DNA of 64,000 bases from Marasmius tenuissimus. Lineage: Eukaryota; Basidiomycota; Agaricomycetes; Agaricales; Marasmiaceae. The translations under genes were made by a program, and so were the position numbers. The stretch lies in NCBI GenBank assembly GCA_029532415.1, contig JAQOTA010000054.1, positions 2,604,001 through 2,668,000 on the forward strand, in the 5' to 3' direction. Shown here in pieces: positions 1-11,993 of the stretch (positions are counted from its first letter, which is position 1; every line of letters begins with the position of its first letter). Under the pieces are notes generated by a model. The model did no database searches. It was not told where the DNA came from and saw nothing but the letters and a program-made list of their open reading frames with translations.

Positions 1-1747
1 CCTTGTAACGGGCTCGCGATTGGACGGTCTAGGCTTCTCGTCTGTAGCGGCAAGCCGGCAAGTGCAAAGAGATGAAGCACCTGAGAGGCACGCCCAAGAT
101 AGCCCCGGAACGTGCTCACAAGCTAGTGAACACTGCATGGGTTCCATCAAGTTCCAGAGTTGAACACGATGAGTGGCATCAATTAGCGGCGTTATAGAAT
201 ACCTTCCATGCCTTCCATGTTCCTTTCATCCCGAAAATGGGGATAGCATTCGTCGTCACGCCGCCGGGCATCTCCCGGGGGGTCATCCACGCATTGGAGA
301 GACCAAATACGCAAGACGCGCGGAAACCGGATACACAAAGGCATTGAGCTTCCCGCAATCTCCCAGAATCCTAGGCCGAGATTCCAGAAAGCACCGATGG
401 CCTCAGCCAAGAAGGCGAAGGATCGAGATGTCAAGGGACCACAAATAGCAACACACCTGGACAAAGCAGGTCACCCTAGACGTCAATACCCCCCAATCCT
501 CCCATTCCAGCGCCAATGACGACAAAACTCTATTCCCCAATGATCTCGGGTTGTAGACCGTGGCAAGAAAGGTGCATGATGAGCACCACCCACACTCGCT
601 GGTGTAGCTGGTTTCCGAAGGCCCATTGAGATTTTGGAGTCGCCTAAACCATCGCTCCTTGATCTCATTTGCAAGGTTCCAAACGACGAGGAGGGTGACG
701 TATACTGACGCAGATACGTGGGGTATGAGAGGGTGTAGAATTGGGGTTGGCCCAGTGGGTTGGCGACATATCACGAGCTATGCGGTCATCGAAAGGCAAT
801 CCGAGGAAAACAGTCGACAAACATAACCGAGCCTCAGCGCCAGTGCATGCCAGTGTATGTTGCTCCAAGGGAAAAAGAACCCAGTGATGTGCGCTGACCG
901 GAGAGGTAATTGGACGTCATAAGCACTATGAGGAGGGAACATAGGAGTGTACCACACACCGTGAATCCCATAATCCAAACGACGAAGAGAGCTCTGACAT
1001 CTGTATCGGCCATAATGTAGAGGAGGTGAAGTGAAAGAGGTCTGGGAGGGCATCAGAGCAACCATGGTGGTGGTACGAAAGAAAGAGGCAAAGAAAGGTG
1101 AAAACGGGGCACGATCGCGACCTGACACCCACTCGATCGCTGATGTAAGCCTCGGCCGCGGACCACGAGCACGTGAGTTACTCTGCTTCCGGGGAGACGC
1201 CCGCGACGCGCGCAGTCACCAGGGACCTGATCCTGACGCGCGTCTCCAGCGCTTGAATTTGTGGAAGCAAAAGAGGTTGTCAATGTGGGGGATACGGACC
1301 ATCTGATGATAGATATTAGATTAGATAGCCAAGTAGGATCAATTCGAGCGGCTCATCGCACCCGAAACTCCGTCTGTCCAAGGTCGCCGGACCCCAAGTA
1401 ATAGAAGTAAGAGTACTGGCAAGAGGAACAGGGCGAGATCCCACTGAGTACATACAGTAGCCTCTACAGCAACCAGTACACCACCAAAGAGCAGAAAAAT
1501 GGAAAGAAATCGTACAACCAATAATCTTAAAAAACCCGTTAAGTATAGCGTACATTCGGCGAGCCTAAACGGCAAAACTGGGGCGTCCATATCCCAAGGT
1601 ACACAATCTAAACTGTCATGTCAAAAAAGGGAATCTAAAGCGAAAGAAACAAAACGTCAAGACTTCACCTTTCTATAAGTTTCATATTACATTGTATCCA
1701 AACATTCTAAATTTGAGCCGAATGTCATTTAACTCCCCGAGTACTAG
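1..1747 (-). other. Unresolved left end with hydrophobic minus-strand exons, possible membrane protein gene
   Basis: I recognise no conserved protein here. On the minus strand three stretches look like exons of a membrane protein. An open frame at 1590-1339 is rich in Leu, Phe and Val. A 59-codon frame at 1013-834 opens MADTDVRALFVVWIMG and continues as a transmembrane-like helix. A third stretch near 720-600 contains VYVTLLVVWNLANEIKERWF. Fungal-length introns could join them, but I could not build one continuous reading frame. It could be a gene of a lineage-specific multi-pass family or a decayed copy of one. No transposon ends or RNA genes were seen. Confidence 0.25.
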
Positions 1748-2992
1748 TCAAGCATCCTCCGAAAAAGTAGACCAAGAACTTCCTTCTGAGGCAGACGAAG
1801 ACGGTGGAGTACTCGCCGCACGTCTAGTTTCTTCGCCAGATCGGCTTGTCAGGTGGTGTTCAGTACCACGGTTGAGCAGAATCGATACAGGGATCGCGGC
1901 CTGTGAGCGGACTGCACGATCGGCGGATCGTGAATCGGCATTTAAAATGTTGGATGTACTGGGAGGAAAGGGGGTTTCCTGGGTATCGCTGGCTACGATA
2001 TTCGACTCATGGTACCCATCGCGATGACCGTGGCGAGAGGACTCCATGATATGGCTTGAGTGATAGTGTCGACGACGGGGTCGAGGAGATGCGGATGTGG
2101 ATCTGGGTGCAGATACTGAGATCGGTGTAGAATTGTCTGAGGGCATGATGTCGCGGCGGCTGTCCGCGCTATTGAAGTCGAGATGTGGAAAAACTTCTCG
2201 GACGCCAGGGAGCCTGGGACCGGTGCTGGAGGTCGCGTCCGCGGCAGTCGCCTGGTGTAGAGCAGAGGGGGAAACTGTCAGAACACGGGTGGTGTAGAGC
2301 TCGCCTTCTGGTCTGTGATAGACATGGGAGGAGACTGGAGAAGACAAGGGTGTCGCGTCAGGGTCCGGGCTTAGTCTTGACGTGGACTGTAGGGCCACCG
2401 GGTGGGAAGATGTGGGCATCTCACTAGCCGATAAGGGCGATAATGAACCGGCTTTGTGTGGTGCAGAATTCGAAAAATTTCGAGGTAAAGGCTGGTATCC
2501 ATGTTTTCGTTTTTTGTGGCGAGTCAGTGAACCTCTATCGTTCGTTGCAAAATCGCAACCTTCCTCTTCACATGGGCACATCTTCTGACGGTCGGGGAAG
2601 CTAAGGGTGATGTATAGAATTGTAAGCAAACAATGAATCCCCGATACAAGAGCGACACTACGCACTGGGTATTGATATGAGTTTCCATGTTTGATTTTTG
2701 GAACGCTTTGTGGTCGCAATGGGGGCAATGGAATGAGCTTCACATCCATCGCGCGAGAAACGTGAGGAGTGCTGCGTTGCATGGCAAGAGGAAAGTAAGG
2801 ACACATACATCTTATCCCGGTCCTCAGAGCTAAGATGGACCTTCATATGCCTTTCATAGTCCGCTAGACGCCTCGAGGAGTAGTTGCAGACCGCACAAAC
2901 ATGTCTGTTGCGCTTCATCGCCGGAAAAGGAAGGCAGTATAAGCTTCATGAATGGGAAAGACGCCAATTGTACTCACATCGGATCCTGGCAT
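1748..2992 (-). CDS. C2H2 zinc-finger protein, three fingers, probable transcription factor
   Basis: Likely a nuclear DNA-binding protein. Splicing by eye gives three C2H2 fingers: CAVCNYSSRRLADYERHMKVH, CPHCDHKAFQKSNMETHINTH and CPCEEEGCDFATNDRGSLTRH (extended spacing, followed by KKRKHGY). The long C-terminal half is rich in Ser, Thr and Pro and has no domain I know. The third finger follows an intron that splits the last His codon of finger 2. I start at 2992, a five-codon first exon MPGSD with intron 2977-2913, because the paralogue at 52307 also has a short leader exon before its first finger; a start at 2918 is the alternative. Targets are unknown. Identity as a C2H2 protein is firm; regulatory function is inferred from the family. 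Confidence 0.8.
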
Positions 2993-5661
2993 CGTTAAGA
3001 TCGTGCGGTCGCAAGGCGAAAGAAAAGAGAAATGTTGCACGAGAAGGGTAGGGCAAAGCTGCAATAGCAGGGTTCTTAAGAGAGGAAAATAACGCAAACG
3101 TGGTCGATGGCTGGTCCAAGCTGCTTAACGCCTATCCCAACTGTCGATTGTAGCAACTTGGAATCTTTGGCCGGCTGTTCCAGGCTACGCATACAAGCAA
3201 TCGCAAGTCTAGAGAAATGGCGGCCCACGAGGAGAACCAAGGAGTTGGGACTGAGAAAGGTCCTCCAGGCTGGCAAAATGTTCACGAATAAATTCAAGTG
3301 CCGCGCGATTTGTTTCAAATTCCATGTTTTTCTCGCGCGAGTGGATTGCACATTGCGATTTGTTGCTATTCGGAGTTACGTCGATGGTCGTTGCCCACGA
3401 GACCGTGAGGATGCTAACAGGAAAGTGTTATTTTTTCCCCTCCTCTAGCCACAAAAGATTAACGACCCACGAGAACGAATGTTTTGGAATCGATTGGAAT
3501 TCGAACGAGCCCAATGAAGTAGTCGGCCATGCCCGGAACATGTGTAGAGGAACTATGGAGTGCAAGAATTCACCTGAAGAGGCACTAAGCTCTACTGGAA
3601 GGTCGATATCCCAGGCTGGAGGAATCATCTAGACAGCTTGGAGGATTAGAGATCGAGGATCGCCGACGGAAGTTTGACTGCAAAATGTTTCACCCGTTTA
3701 TAACTTTGTCTCGCCTCGTTCACACACCCACCACCTCAAACCCGCTCTCTGTCCTGGTGTGCATGCCAAAGGGAAACAGAACTGCCATGCTGGGCTTACG
3801 CAGACTCGGGCTCTACGCCTTTGACGCCAAATACCCCATCTCCCAATGACCTATATTATGCAGATGCATGGATGCCTGGACGAACTGGGGGAGTGGATGG
3901 ACCTTCGTGGCAGCATGGACAGAAAGCAAGTGAACCAGAGATATTTGCAGCACTTTCTGGTGAGCACAATTCGTTGGGTTGCACTAAGGAGAGACACTAA
4001 TGCTCATGTCCTCTTGCCTCGCATGCAAAACGGCATAGGGTAAAGCTCGGCTACCTTGCACACAATCATGGAGCCAACACAACTTTGGAAAGCTCAAGGC
4101 GAACCTCACACCTCTGGGATGACCGATGAACGTCCGCATTATGTCAGATGAAAACGCAACATGTTGCCCATGGCCCAACATTCAACATTTGGTGCTTTAG
4201 GAGTCAAGACCGACAAGGAGTGGTACCACGCCGTCCATGACAGGTTAAACGGTACGCGGGAACGCTGCTGTAAGCTTCGTAATGCAATTTTTCGGGTCAG
4301 GAGCGCGGCGGTCTGAATAGAAGCGAATTTACCTCGTATGTCGGGGCGGGGGGCAAAGCAAGCAGCGCACTTCAATTTTGAATTGATAATCTTCCTCTGT
4401 GTGTGCCCTTGCGGCCTACAGCAGCCGTTGATCGGGCCCTGAATGCGAAACAAGAAATTCTAGTTCCCTGGAGATCCAACCTCGTCGGATCCAATGTTCA
4501 ACCAATGCCATCGCATCGAGGCTGAGGCTCTTTGACAAGATCTCAAGGGCCCGCCATCCAATGTCCCTTCACCCGCGATATTGAAACTGGCTTTGTGACG
4601 TGTTTATCCATTGCGGGCGACGAGAGAATTGTGCCGCCCTCCCAAAGTGTGTCTGGCGGTCATGGAGTGCAGCAAAGAGACAATGTTGTACGAGGGAAAC
4701 CAAAGAGCACCACCGGTTCCAGAACAGGCGCATTTCCGATCTTCACAAGGGGAATCAATTAATCATGTCTATCGCGTCGCAGAGAAGTAGACGAGCTAAG
4801 GATGGCGACTTTGAGGCGACGTTCCGCATCCTTTGGAAAGACGCTGGGGACAGCGTTTGAGGCTGGTACCACAAATGTCTCGCAGGACTGTCATATAGCG
4901 GGTTCCCAGTATCTGTCGGAGGGACCTCGTGAACTTGAGGGATATTAGGAGGAATGGACGCAGACGTACAGTATCCAGGATTTCGACAAGCAGCTCCCTC
5001 TTCTTTTCAACCCTCACCGGGGTCCTTCCCGCTTCGCATCTAAGACCTTCACGAAATTCGAGCTTACAGGGAATACAGACAGAAGGAAAATTTGGACGGT
5101 ATACTCGCGAGTCAGAAGTGAGAGGTAGAGTTGACTAGCGTTTGGTAACGTGAAGGGACCGCCGCCTCATTTGGAAGTTATGGCACTGGTCCTTCTTTTC
5201 CACCTTCACGATCCTTAGTGCAGCAACGGCGCAAGAATCGTTTTGCCTCTCAGTTTACCTGGTTTTCAGGCCTCCTAAATCTCATTTTCTATGAATCTTC
5301 ATGGCACTTTGAATGCCAACAAAAACGTATCGCGCCCGCGGGGCACCTGTCATTCATCGTCCTCAACTTCCAACTCGGTTTCTCAAGGGCACGGATTGAC
5401 TTGGCTGCGGAGGGACGTCGTGTTTTACCGTGAGGATCAACTTTGGGCCGGCCTTTTTGGTGAGGGCACTACTATCTTAACAGTTTCACGAACGCTCTCA
5501 CAGGACAGGCAGTCCGAGTGGAAGACTCAGGTCCAGTAGGATCGTCCTTTGGTCCAGCCTCGCCCTCAAACTCACGTCTGGCCACTGATGTCACCCCCGA
5601 AGTTGCTGAAAGACTAGTCGCAGGAACGACGAGGAGTTCATTTATCGGCTCTACATATCAA
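2993..5661. other. Intergenic or unresolved, no gene recognised
   Basis: Only short open frames occur on both strands, none with a recognisable motif or a convincing exon-intron chain. No terminal repeats, poly-A tracts or RNA genes were seen. It may hold a lineage-specific gene or old degraded insertions, but nothing can be supported from the sequence alone. Confidence 0.4.
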
Positions 5662-8616
5662 CTATGGCAGTGGTGTTACAATAGAGAGTCTACACTGTTG
5701 TCCGTTTCGGGCCCTCACTTTCACCAATACCCCTCTCTCGTCCTTCCTCGTAGAGTCCCTGCCAAAGGCAATCAGTAATAAGGTTACATTCCCAAGCGGC
5801 TTATCATACCTATCCATCAGACATTTCAATTCGAGAAACTTTGAAAATGACATGCTCCCAATGGCGAACCCTTCACCACGGGACAGAGAAAACCCTCCGG
5901 TGGTAACATATCCGATCACAGCGTCCCCAGGAGAGGTCGTCAATTCAGAAGCCTTGTTAAAAGGTAAACACCAACATCGGATAAGCAAGAGACCTTATAC
6001 ATACCTTATGACTTATAGTGCGATCGGGTAGCACGGCATCTTTCATCTCAACCTCTGACACCGAATAGATGATAGCTAGATCGCTGGGCGAACCTCTGCC
6101 GCAAGGACTAATCTTTACTGTGATGAGGGCACGTTTCAGGAGCATTTCAGGCGTGACTTGCGGGGGGAGAGCACCGAGAGAACGTTTCTCCCTGTATTTC
6201 TCGATAGTGCCGTAAAGCACCGTTGCGGCATCTCGAACCTCCGTTGCCAGCAATGCCCGCAGGAGTTCATCTCCGCGAGCAACCCAAGGCGCAGACTCTG
6301 GGGACTCGCCATAACTTTCCGAACTCGAGGATGAGTCTATTTCCATGGCACCTTCAGCTCCAGGCTCTCTCTGCGTGCTCACAAGATCTTGTTCCCCAAC
6401 GTTCTGTGCCCGAGCGGCAAAGCCCAACACGACCTCCCAATCTGCTTTCCATGGGCTCCTGGTCCCTAGTTTCTCGTAGTTCACTCTCTTTGCAGGAGGA
6501 GTTCTCTGCCACTTCGCCTTCTCTTCTTCCTCCCGCTCCTTCGCGTACGCATCATAAAGTTTGTTCCCAGGAAAATCTCTCGGGAAGTAAGGTTTCCCCG
6601 CTTCGAAAGCCTGATAGGCGCGCTCCCGTTGACCGCCGACACGGGTACCAGTGTGGATAAGAGAGGGAAGGAAGGCCATTGACCAACCTGCAGGAAACAT
6701 GAGGGTGTATCCGTGAACTGACTCCGTGTCTTGTTCAGTGTTCTCCACAGATCGTTGAATAAGGATAACGGGAACACGATCGTCTTGTCGAAGGGCACTC
6801 AAAGGTTTGCCAGGAACGATATTCTGCATAACGTAGCGAGTGAGAAAGTGGAGCGTTTGACTGGAAGAAAGGAACAACCCTTGCTCGCCTCTCGTCTAAA
6901 TCCTTCTTCTTAAACCTTGGCTGTCTCAACTTCATCCGAGCGGATTCATCCCACAAGGTGCTCCGTGCGAGAGCAGAGGTTGGATATGTGAAAGTGTTAG
7001 ATGTTGTTGGGCTCGAAAATTGGATGCTGGCATTTTTGGGAGGAAACCTAATGTATCATTGTTATCGCAGCGACATTCAGCGGCAGGGTGAAAGACACAC
7101 TTGAGGCGGGGATCTTGAACTGTGAACCCCACTACCATATTTCGTGGCAGTGTGCCTGGGGTTTGGAGATTTCCTAAAACGTTCCAGAACTATACGGGGT
7201 GTTCAACGCTGGTGCTCACAGGACGAGCAATAGCACGTACCGTCTTGAACTCCTCCTCTTTGCCTTCCATGACCGGCGAAAGTGCCCCCTTCATGACTTG
7301 GCTTGCCTTGGGGCCCATCACCTCGAGCATACTGATAGCGCCTCGTAAATCGGCAAGCTCGACCTCAGTTTCTAACATGCCGCAAAGAGTGAGGGAGGTA
7401 GCTGTGCGTAGCGCAGAGAACACGTCATCGAACAGTCCAGGATGGCAGCGAATCCAAGCTGTCTTTGCTTCGACGGATGGTTCTTTCTCCTTGCTCTTCC
7501 CCTTTCCTTTTTGCTTTCCCGTCTTCTGCTTCGGGTCTGGAGCTTGTTCTTGTTGAGGGGGCGGTGGACGCCACATAATCGTGACCGGGCCTATAAGCTT
7601 GAAAGGGTACATTCCGGGCTCGTAGAAATCCGTATCTAAAGCACGCGAACCGCCAGTGAACCTGTATCATCCCTTTAAGTCGGTATAATGCGTCTTTTCT
7701 TCAAAATACGCTTACCTCTTACTCGTCGGACTCACGCCCTGACAGTCGCACAACATTCCTAGAATCGTTTTGAGTACTTCTTCCGGTCCCTTCATCTCTA
7801 TAAGTCCCATGTAAGACGCATCGTGTAGAATCGCGTGGTGATATGACGCCCGGTGAGACGGCCTGAATGATTTCTCGGTGGGAGTGACCGCGAGCCTGTA
7901 GCCCCACATATTGTCCATATGCATCCGTTTCGCGTGCCAAATGTGGGTTTCAAGCCATCGTTTGTCGCGCTGCCTTTTCAAGAGGGCTTCACTTCTGGCC
8001 AGGCGTTTGGATTTGCCCAACTTGGGGAGAGATCGACCAAGAGCTTTCTTCTTCACCGGGTCCATCTGTTCCAATTTGAGATTGCCGTCAGACCATCTTG
8101 AACGCCTCAATCAGAGCTACGACCCTGCGCACCTCAGCCTTCGCCTTCGCTCTCAGCCGAACTGGAACTCTTCGTGGGTCATGACTCGCTGCCCTCCTTC
8201 TGAGATGTCTCGGTAGAACTTGCCATGCGCGATGAGTAGAAGAAGAGCTTGCAGATTTCATTGCACTTTGCATGGCATTTATCTCGTACGCGCGACTCTA
8301 GGAATTCTTCATCGGGATAAGTTTCGTCCAAACGGAACCGTTCCACACACCTCGGCAAATTTCTCGACATCGATCGCTCCTGGAAGATTCCTCATGCCTT
8401 CAAGTTGAGTCGCGTTGGTATCAATATGATCCTTGAGACCTCAACTTTCGACTCACTATCGTGAACAAGAGGGCCGAATCGGACGGTGGAAGGGCCTGCA
8501 TTGCCATTCGAATGCTGAACCGGTATTGTACGTGCCTCTGTCAATTTTTGTTTTTTGCGGTCCCGAAAGTTGCTGCTCGTGCTGCTGTCATCCTCTGCAG
8601 CGCGTTTTGGAGGCAT
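5662..8616 (-). CDS. POP1: RNase P / RNase MRP protein subunit POP1
   Basis: Largest protein of nuclear RNase P and RNase MRP, needed for 5' processing of tRNA precursors and for rRNA maturation. The N-terminal Pop1 domain shows RHLRRRAASHDPRRVP and, after a basic stretch, HIWHAKRMHMDNMWGYRLA and SFRPSHRASY. The central POPLD domain shows GTRVGGQRERAYQAFEAG followed by PYFPRDFPGNKLYD. The C-terminus carries VTTGGFSLSRGEGFAIGSM and ends VKVRARNGQQCRL, as in other POP1 proteins. The start at 8616 opens MPPKRAAEDDSS, a basic, low-complexity leader. Several short introns interrupt the frame, with exon pieces at about 8616-8180, 8110-7712, 7612-7190, 6877-5957 and 5988-5662. All family blocks are present in order, so the gene looks intact. 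Confidence 0.93.
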
Positions 8617-9136
8617 AGATGCCGTTTGACAATGGAGTGAAAGAACAAGTCAGATAGGCGCTCGCTTAGACTAAATAGGATTTGTTTTGGCGCTTCATTT
8701 GACACTCGGGTCCTTGGCCCGCTTGGGGACTCTCCGAGGCTCTCGACCGAGTTCGAATCTCGTCTCCTTCATTTCTCCGTGCAGTGACTAAAATAAACAG
8801 TGACTTCTAGACACCGATAACTTCGAATTTCTGACTCAGTACCTCCTGTTACAGCGCGGATGAAGACTCAGACAACCAATCACAAGGCTGATATCAATTC
8901 CAAACTTCGATCTTGCCAGGACGCCGGCAGCCAGATGTAAATGGAGCTTTTTCCACCCTGTGACTTCATAGCCGTCCGGGCTTTCTCTTCTTCTTCCATG
9001 TACATAGCGTCGCACTGAGAGAGCATGGTGATTGTTTTGCATATTCTGGGATTCATGTCATGCTCATCCTCTTGTTCATCTAGAACTCCTACAGCAAATT
9101 AGCGTTCTTAACCTCTATCCTCCACGGTACTACACC
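8617..9136. other. Spacer between POP1 and the next plus-strand gene
   Basis: No supported gene. It must hold the POP1 promoter and the upstream region of the gene that follows. A tRNA T-arm-like stretch near 8740-8766 was examined and rejected. Confidence 0.5.
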
Positions 9137-9144
9137 TGACGTCA
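9137..9144. promoter_or_regulatory. Palindromic CRE-like site TGACGTCA
   Basis: A perfect 8-bp palindrome matching the binding site of ATF/CREB-type bZIP factors, lying at or just within the presumed 5' end of the uncharacterised gene that follows. Function is inferred only from the motif. Confidence 0.25.
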
Positions 9145-10869
9145 ATGATGCTAGTTGCCTGCCCTCCTCTACGACTACGAAGCACGATGCGGTTTTCCTA
9201 TATCTTCAGACTCTTTTGAACATCAACGATACGGTAGCCGACGTGAACGGCGTCACCTCGCTTGAGAAGGGTTGCACAGTGGTCGTGTCAGCGTGGCGCA
9301 CTGGAGAGGAAGAGGATGAGGATGACCAGGGATACATCATTTACAGTGGCGATCAAGAGAAAGACTTTGAGCTTGTAAATGACACTGGTCTGTCGCTGTG
9401 AGTCTATCTTCCTTCAAGTTATCTACATCACTCATCAACTTATCAGTCGTACCCCTTGCCTGAAGGAACATGCTCTCCATGTCTTCCGGCTCTTCCGGCT
9501 CTTTGACGTACTCTCATATCTCCAGCTGACGCGGTTCTTCGTCTTTCGGTTTCACGAAGAAATATACCGACGACTGCATAAATGGGACTCGAAGTTCAAA
9601 CTCACACCGTTCGAGCAACTCCGTTTCCCCGCGGAGTACCTCTCAGATATCCCACCCACATCTCATCGCTTTCCGAAAGCAGCAGCAGCTCGTTTCCGGC
9701 ATTATGGAATGGTGCCCAATGACGATGACTACCGTACTTTCAGGTTAGACGCCGCAACTGTTCCACATTGGCTTGAATGCATCGCAAAACTGGTCATGGC
9801 AGCACGCTGTCTTCTCGCCAACCCCCCTGACGTAGAGAGTCTGGACGAACTCAATTCCGAGCTTGGCTTACTCAGTGTTCTGCTCCACAGTGAAGCGATA
9901 AGGCAATTGTTTGAACGTGATCTTCCAGGCAGGGATCATCTTTTTATCCCGGAAGTGTTGATCTCTGAGCACCTCTCCAGATTCAGTTGCCCATGCCCAG
10001 ACAGAATCAACGGGCCTCGAGATCGGTGGGTGTTATACCCTCTGTGACCATACGGCGCCACTCACTTTTCATACTAGAACGGCTCAAGAGCGCAGAAACC
10101 CTTTGGTATTATCTCCATGACATTACTGCTTGGCACAGAGCCGTTTTCTACATAAAGTACACAGTACCACCCAAGTTCTTCCGGTCTGCAACAGGAATCA
10201 TCTTGTGGAATCCAGCGGAAGAAGAAGATCACGACAGATTTCTAGCACTGAGAAGATGGATAAAGCAAATCATAATCGACAAGTTGTCTGACGCCGACAA
10301 GGACAAACGTCGTGATGCACTTGCATGGGTGCTGCGAAGATGCAAACCGTGCTGGAGGATACATATACATCCCGGGGCTGGTTTACTAGCGTTAGCCACG
10401 CCTGGTGACGGTGGGGGCTCGAAAGTCGAAGCTGGCGTCAGAGAAGGCGAAAGTCAAAGAGCCGGAACTTCTCAGTACCAGTTGCAGCTTTCTGTGCAAG
10501 AAGCGATCTCGCTGACTAGCTCGTGTTGCTGGACTTGTCGGAGGCTCGGTGCCCTACTCGAAGCCTACACCACTGGTATGTTTCTTCAGTGCATGCCGCA
10601 TCCCCTGCCCATATTGACGCACGGTGTCAGGTACTGAATTTCCTCCTGAACCCGATCCGGAGCAAAGGCCAAGATATATTCTCGCTTGGACACCTCCCGG
10701 TCCAGTCTCCCGTATTCCTGACGCAGTACTCGAGCGTCTGACCCATGAGCTACTGGACCAAATTATGGACCACGCGGTAGAACACGCAGAGGCATTCGCA
10801 GTGCACCGAAGTTATTGGAAGATGTTCAAACCCCTCGAGTATGTTCAGAAGGCCGTCAGAGTTAGCTGA
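9145..10869 (+). CDS. Uncharacterised multi-exon protein
   Basis: I do not recognise this protein. Coding appearance is good in pieces joined by plausible introns. An N-terminal part carries VNGVTSLEKGCTVVVSAW and an acidic GEEEDEDD stretch. An intron from 9400 leads into a segment with FHEEIYRRLHKWDSKFKL and, further on, VPHWLECIAKLVMAARCLL. A third segment contains ERLKSAETLWYYLHDITAWH and FRSATGIILWNPAEEEDHD. A C-terminal part reads RPRYILAWTPPGPVSRIP and ends near 10869. The mix of acidic and helical, Trp-rich text suggests a soluble intracellular protein. The exact start is unclear because the frame upstream of 9137 is closed, and the junction near 10030-10075 could not be put in frame cleanly. 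It may be a lineage-specific agaricomycete family or a gene with a lesion. Confidence 0.5.
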
Positions 10870-11290
10870 CAAGGCGTCTCCTTTGGTGCCGAGTCCCGCT
10901 CTCGACGGCCGGCATTCTATTCTCTTTGCTCGTCGACCATTATATCTTTTTCTCATACATAGGGTCTCAATATACGGTTTGATTAAGACGGCAATCGCTC
11001 GATAATTAAGGACGGGTGGTTCGAGGTGGTTCGTGCGCGTTCCTGGTCTCTAGACTTATCTAGAGCACGTTGATTGCAACCATCGTCATGGATCGAGATT
11101 GCAATGTGTGTACTCGAACCTCGGTCAGAGCTTGTCCTATTCTCCGGTTGATTTTGCATCCGAGTCAAGATACTCATTCAAAATTGATTTCTGACCTACT
11201 ATTAGGCTGCGTCTAGAAGCGGTTCGTCCGGTCTACACTCCTGTCCGTACTCTTTCGTGATACTGACGGCTTATTAGTTGGCTCCGAAGC

Positions 11291-11328
11291 AGGAGGGAGG
11301 AGGGAGGGAGGAGGGAGGGAGGAGGGAG
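11291..11328 (+). repeat. Short G-rich tandem repeat (GGAGGGA units)
   Basis: About 38 bp of alternating GGA and GGGA blocks with six GGG runs separated by short A or AGGA spacers, which could fold as a G-quadruplex on the plus strand. A further G6 run follows within 10 bp. It is probably a slipped microsatellite. Confidence 0.7.
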
Positions 11329-11773
11329 CGTAGGGGGGAAAGGTTGGAAGGGCGACGGCCACGAACTCAGAAAGGCTAAAGGCGGCTGATTGAATCAGCA
11401 GCTCTTACTACCGAGGCTCAGGCTGACAACGGGATATTCACTCGCTGACGACAAGTCTATTCTTTTAACTTCTGAAAAGTGTTCCTGGACTTCCTCGTAT
11501 GTGTTGAACCACAGCAGACCACAGCAGATCCCAACGTCTCACGTCGACTCTAGTTCCAATGCTTTCCAATAAATGAATAACTACACGGTGCTACGAACTC
11601 TCAAAGCTTCTAAGTTTCAACGCTCTCGAGCCATGTGCCGTCGGTTCTCCCTTGATGGAATACCATGACTATCAGACCGTCCGAGAAAATTCCGACCGTG
11701 GTCTGCTATGGTTATCGCTTTACCTAGGAACGGTGCCTGGCGCCTATGTTCCCCGAGTGGGAGAGAAAATGCA

Positions 11774-11780
11774 TATAAAA
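11774..11780 (+). promoter_or_regulatory. TATA box of the secreted-protein gene
   Basis: TATAAAA lies 214 bp upstream of the ATG at 11994 and is followed by pyrimidine-rich DNA. The paralogue at 43344 has a comparable TATATAAAG 178 bp before its ATG, supporting a shared, strongly expressed type of promoter. Confidence 0.55.
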
Positions 11781-11993
11781 CGCAAGAGCTCGTTACCTTG
11801 ACTTCCAATTCTCTCCTCTTCTCCTACGCTCATTTTCCTTCCTTCACTCTTTGCCTTGCCAGCTAAGACAGGTTCTTGTTAGTTAACAAACCACATTCTA
11901 GGCTCCTTTCCTTCTTTTCTGCTCGCAGGCCGCATTCTTCTTACAGGTTCACCCTCGTCATTGCATTCATCCGTCCTTCTCAAAATTTCAAAC

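Larger units (their letters stand above)
10870..11993. other. Intergenic region upstream of the secreted-protein gene
   Basis: No gene supported. It contains the G-rich repeat and the TATA box listed separately. Pyrimidine-rich runs around 11810-11860 are typical of fungal transcription starts. Confidence 0.5.

Noticed and set aside
8740..8766. tRNA T-arm-like GAGTTCGAATCTC
   Set aside because: The outer stem pair is mismatched, and no D arm, anticodon stem or complementary acceptor strand is found within 90 bp upstream.
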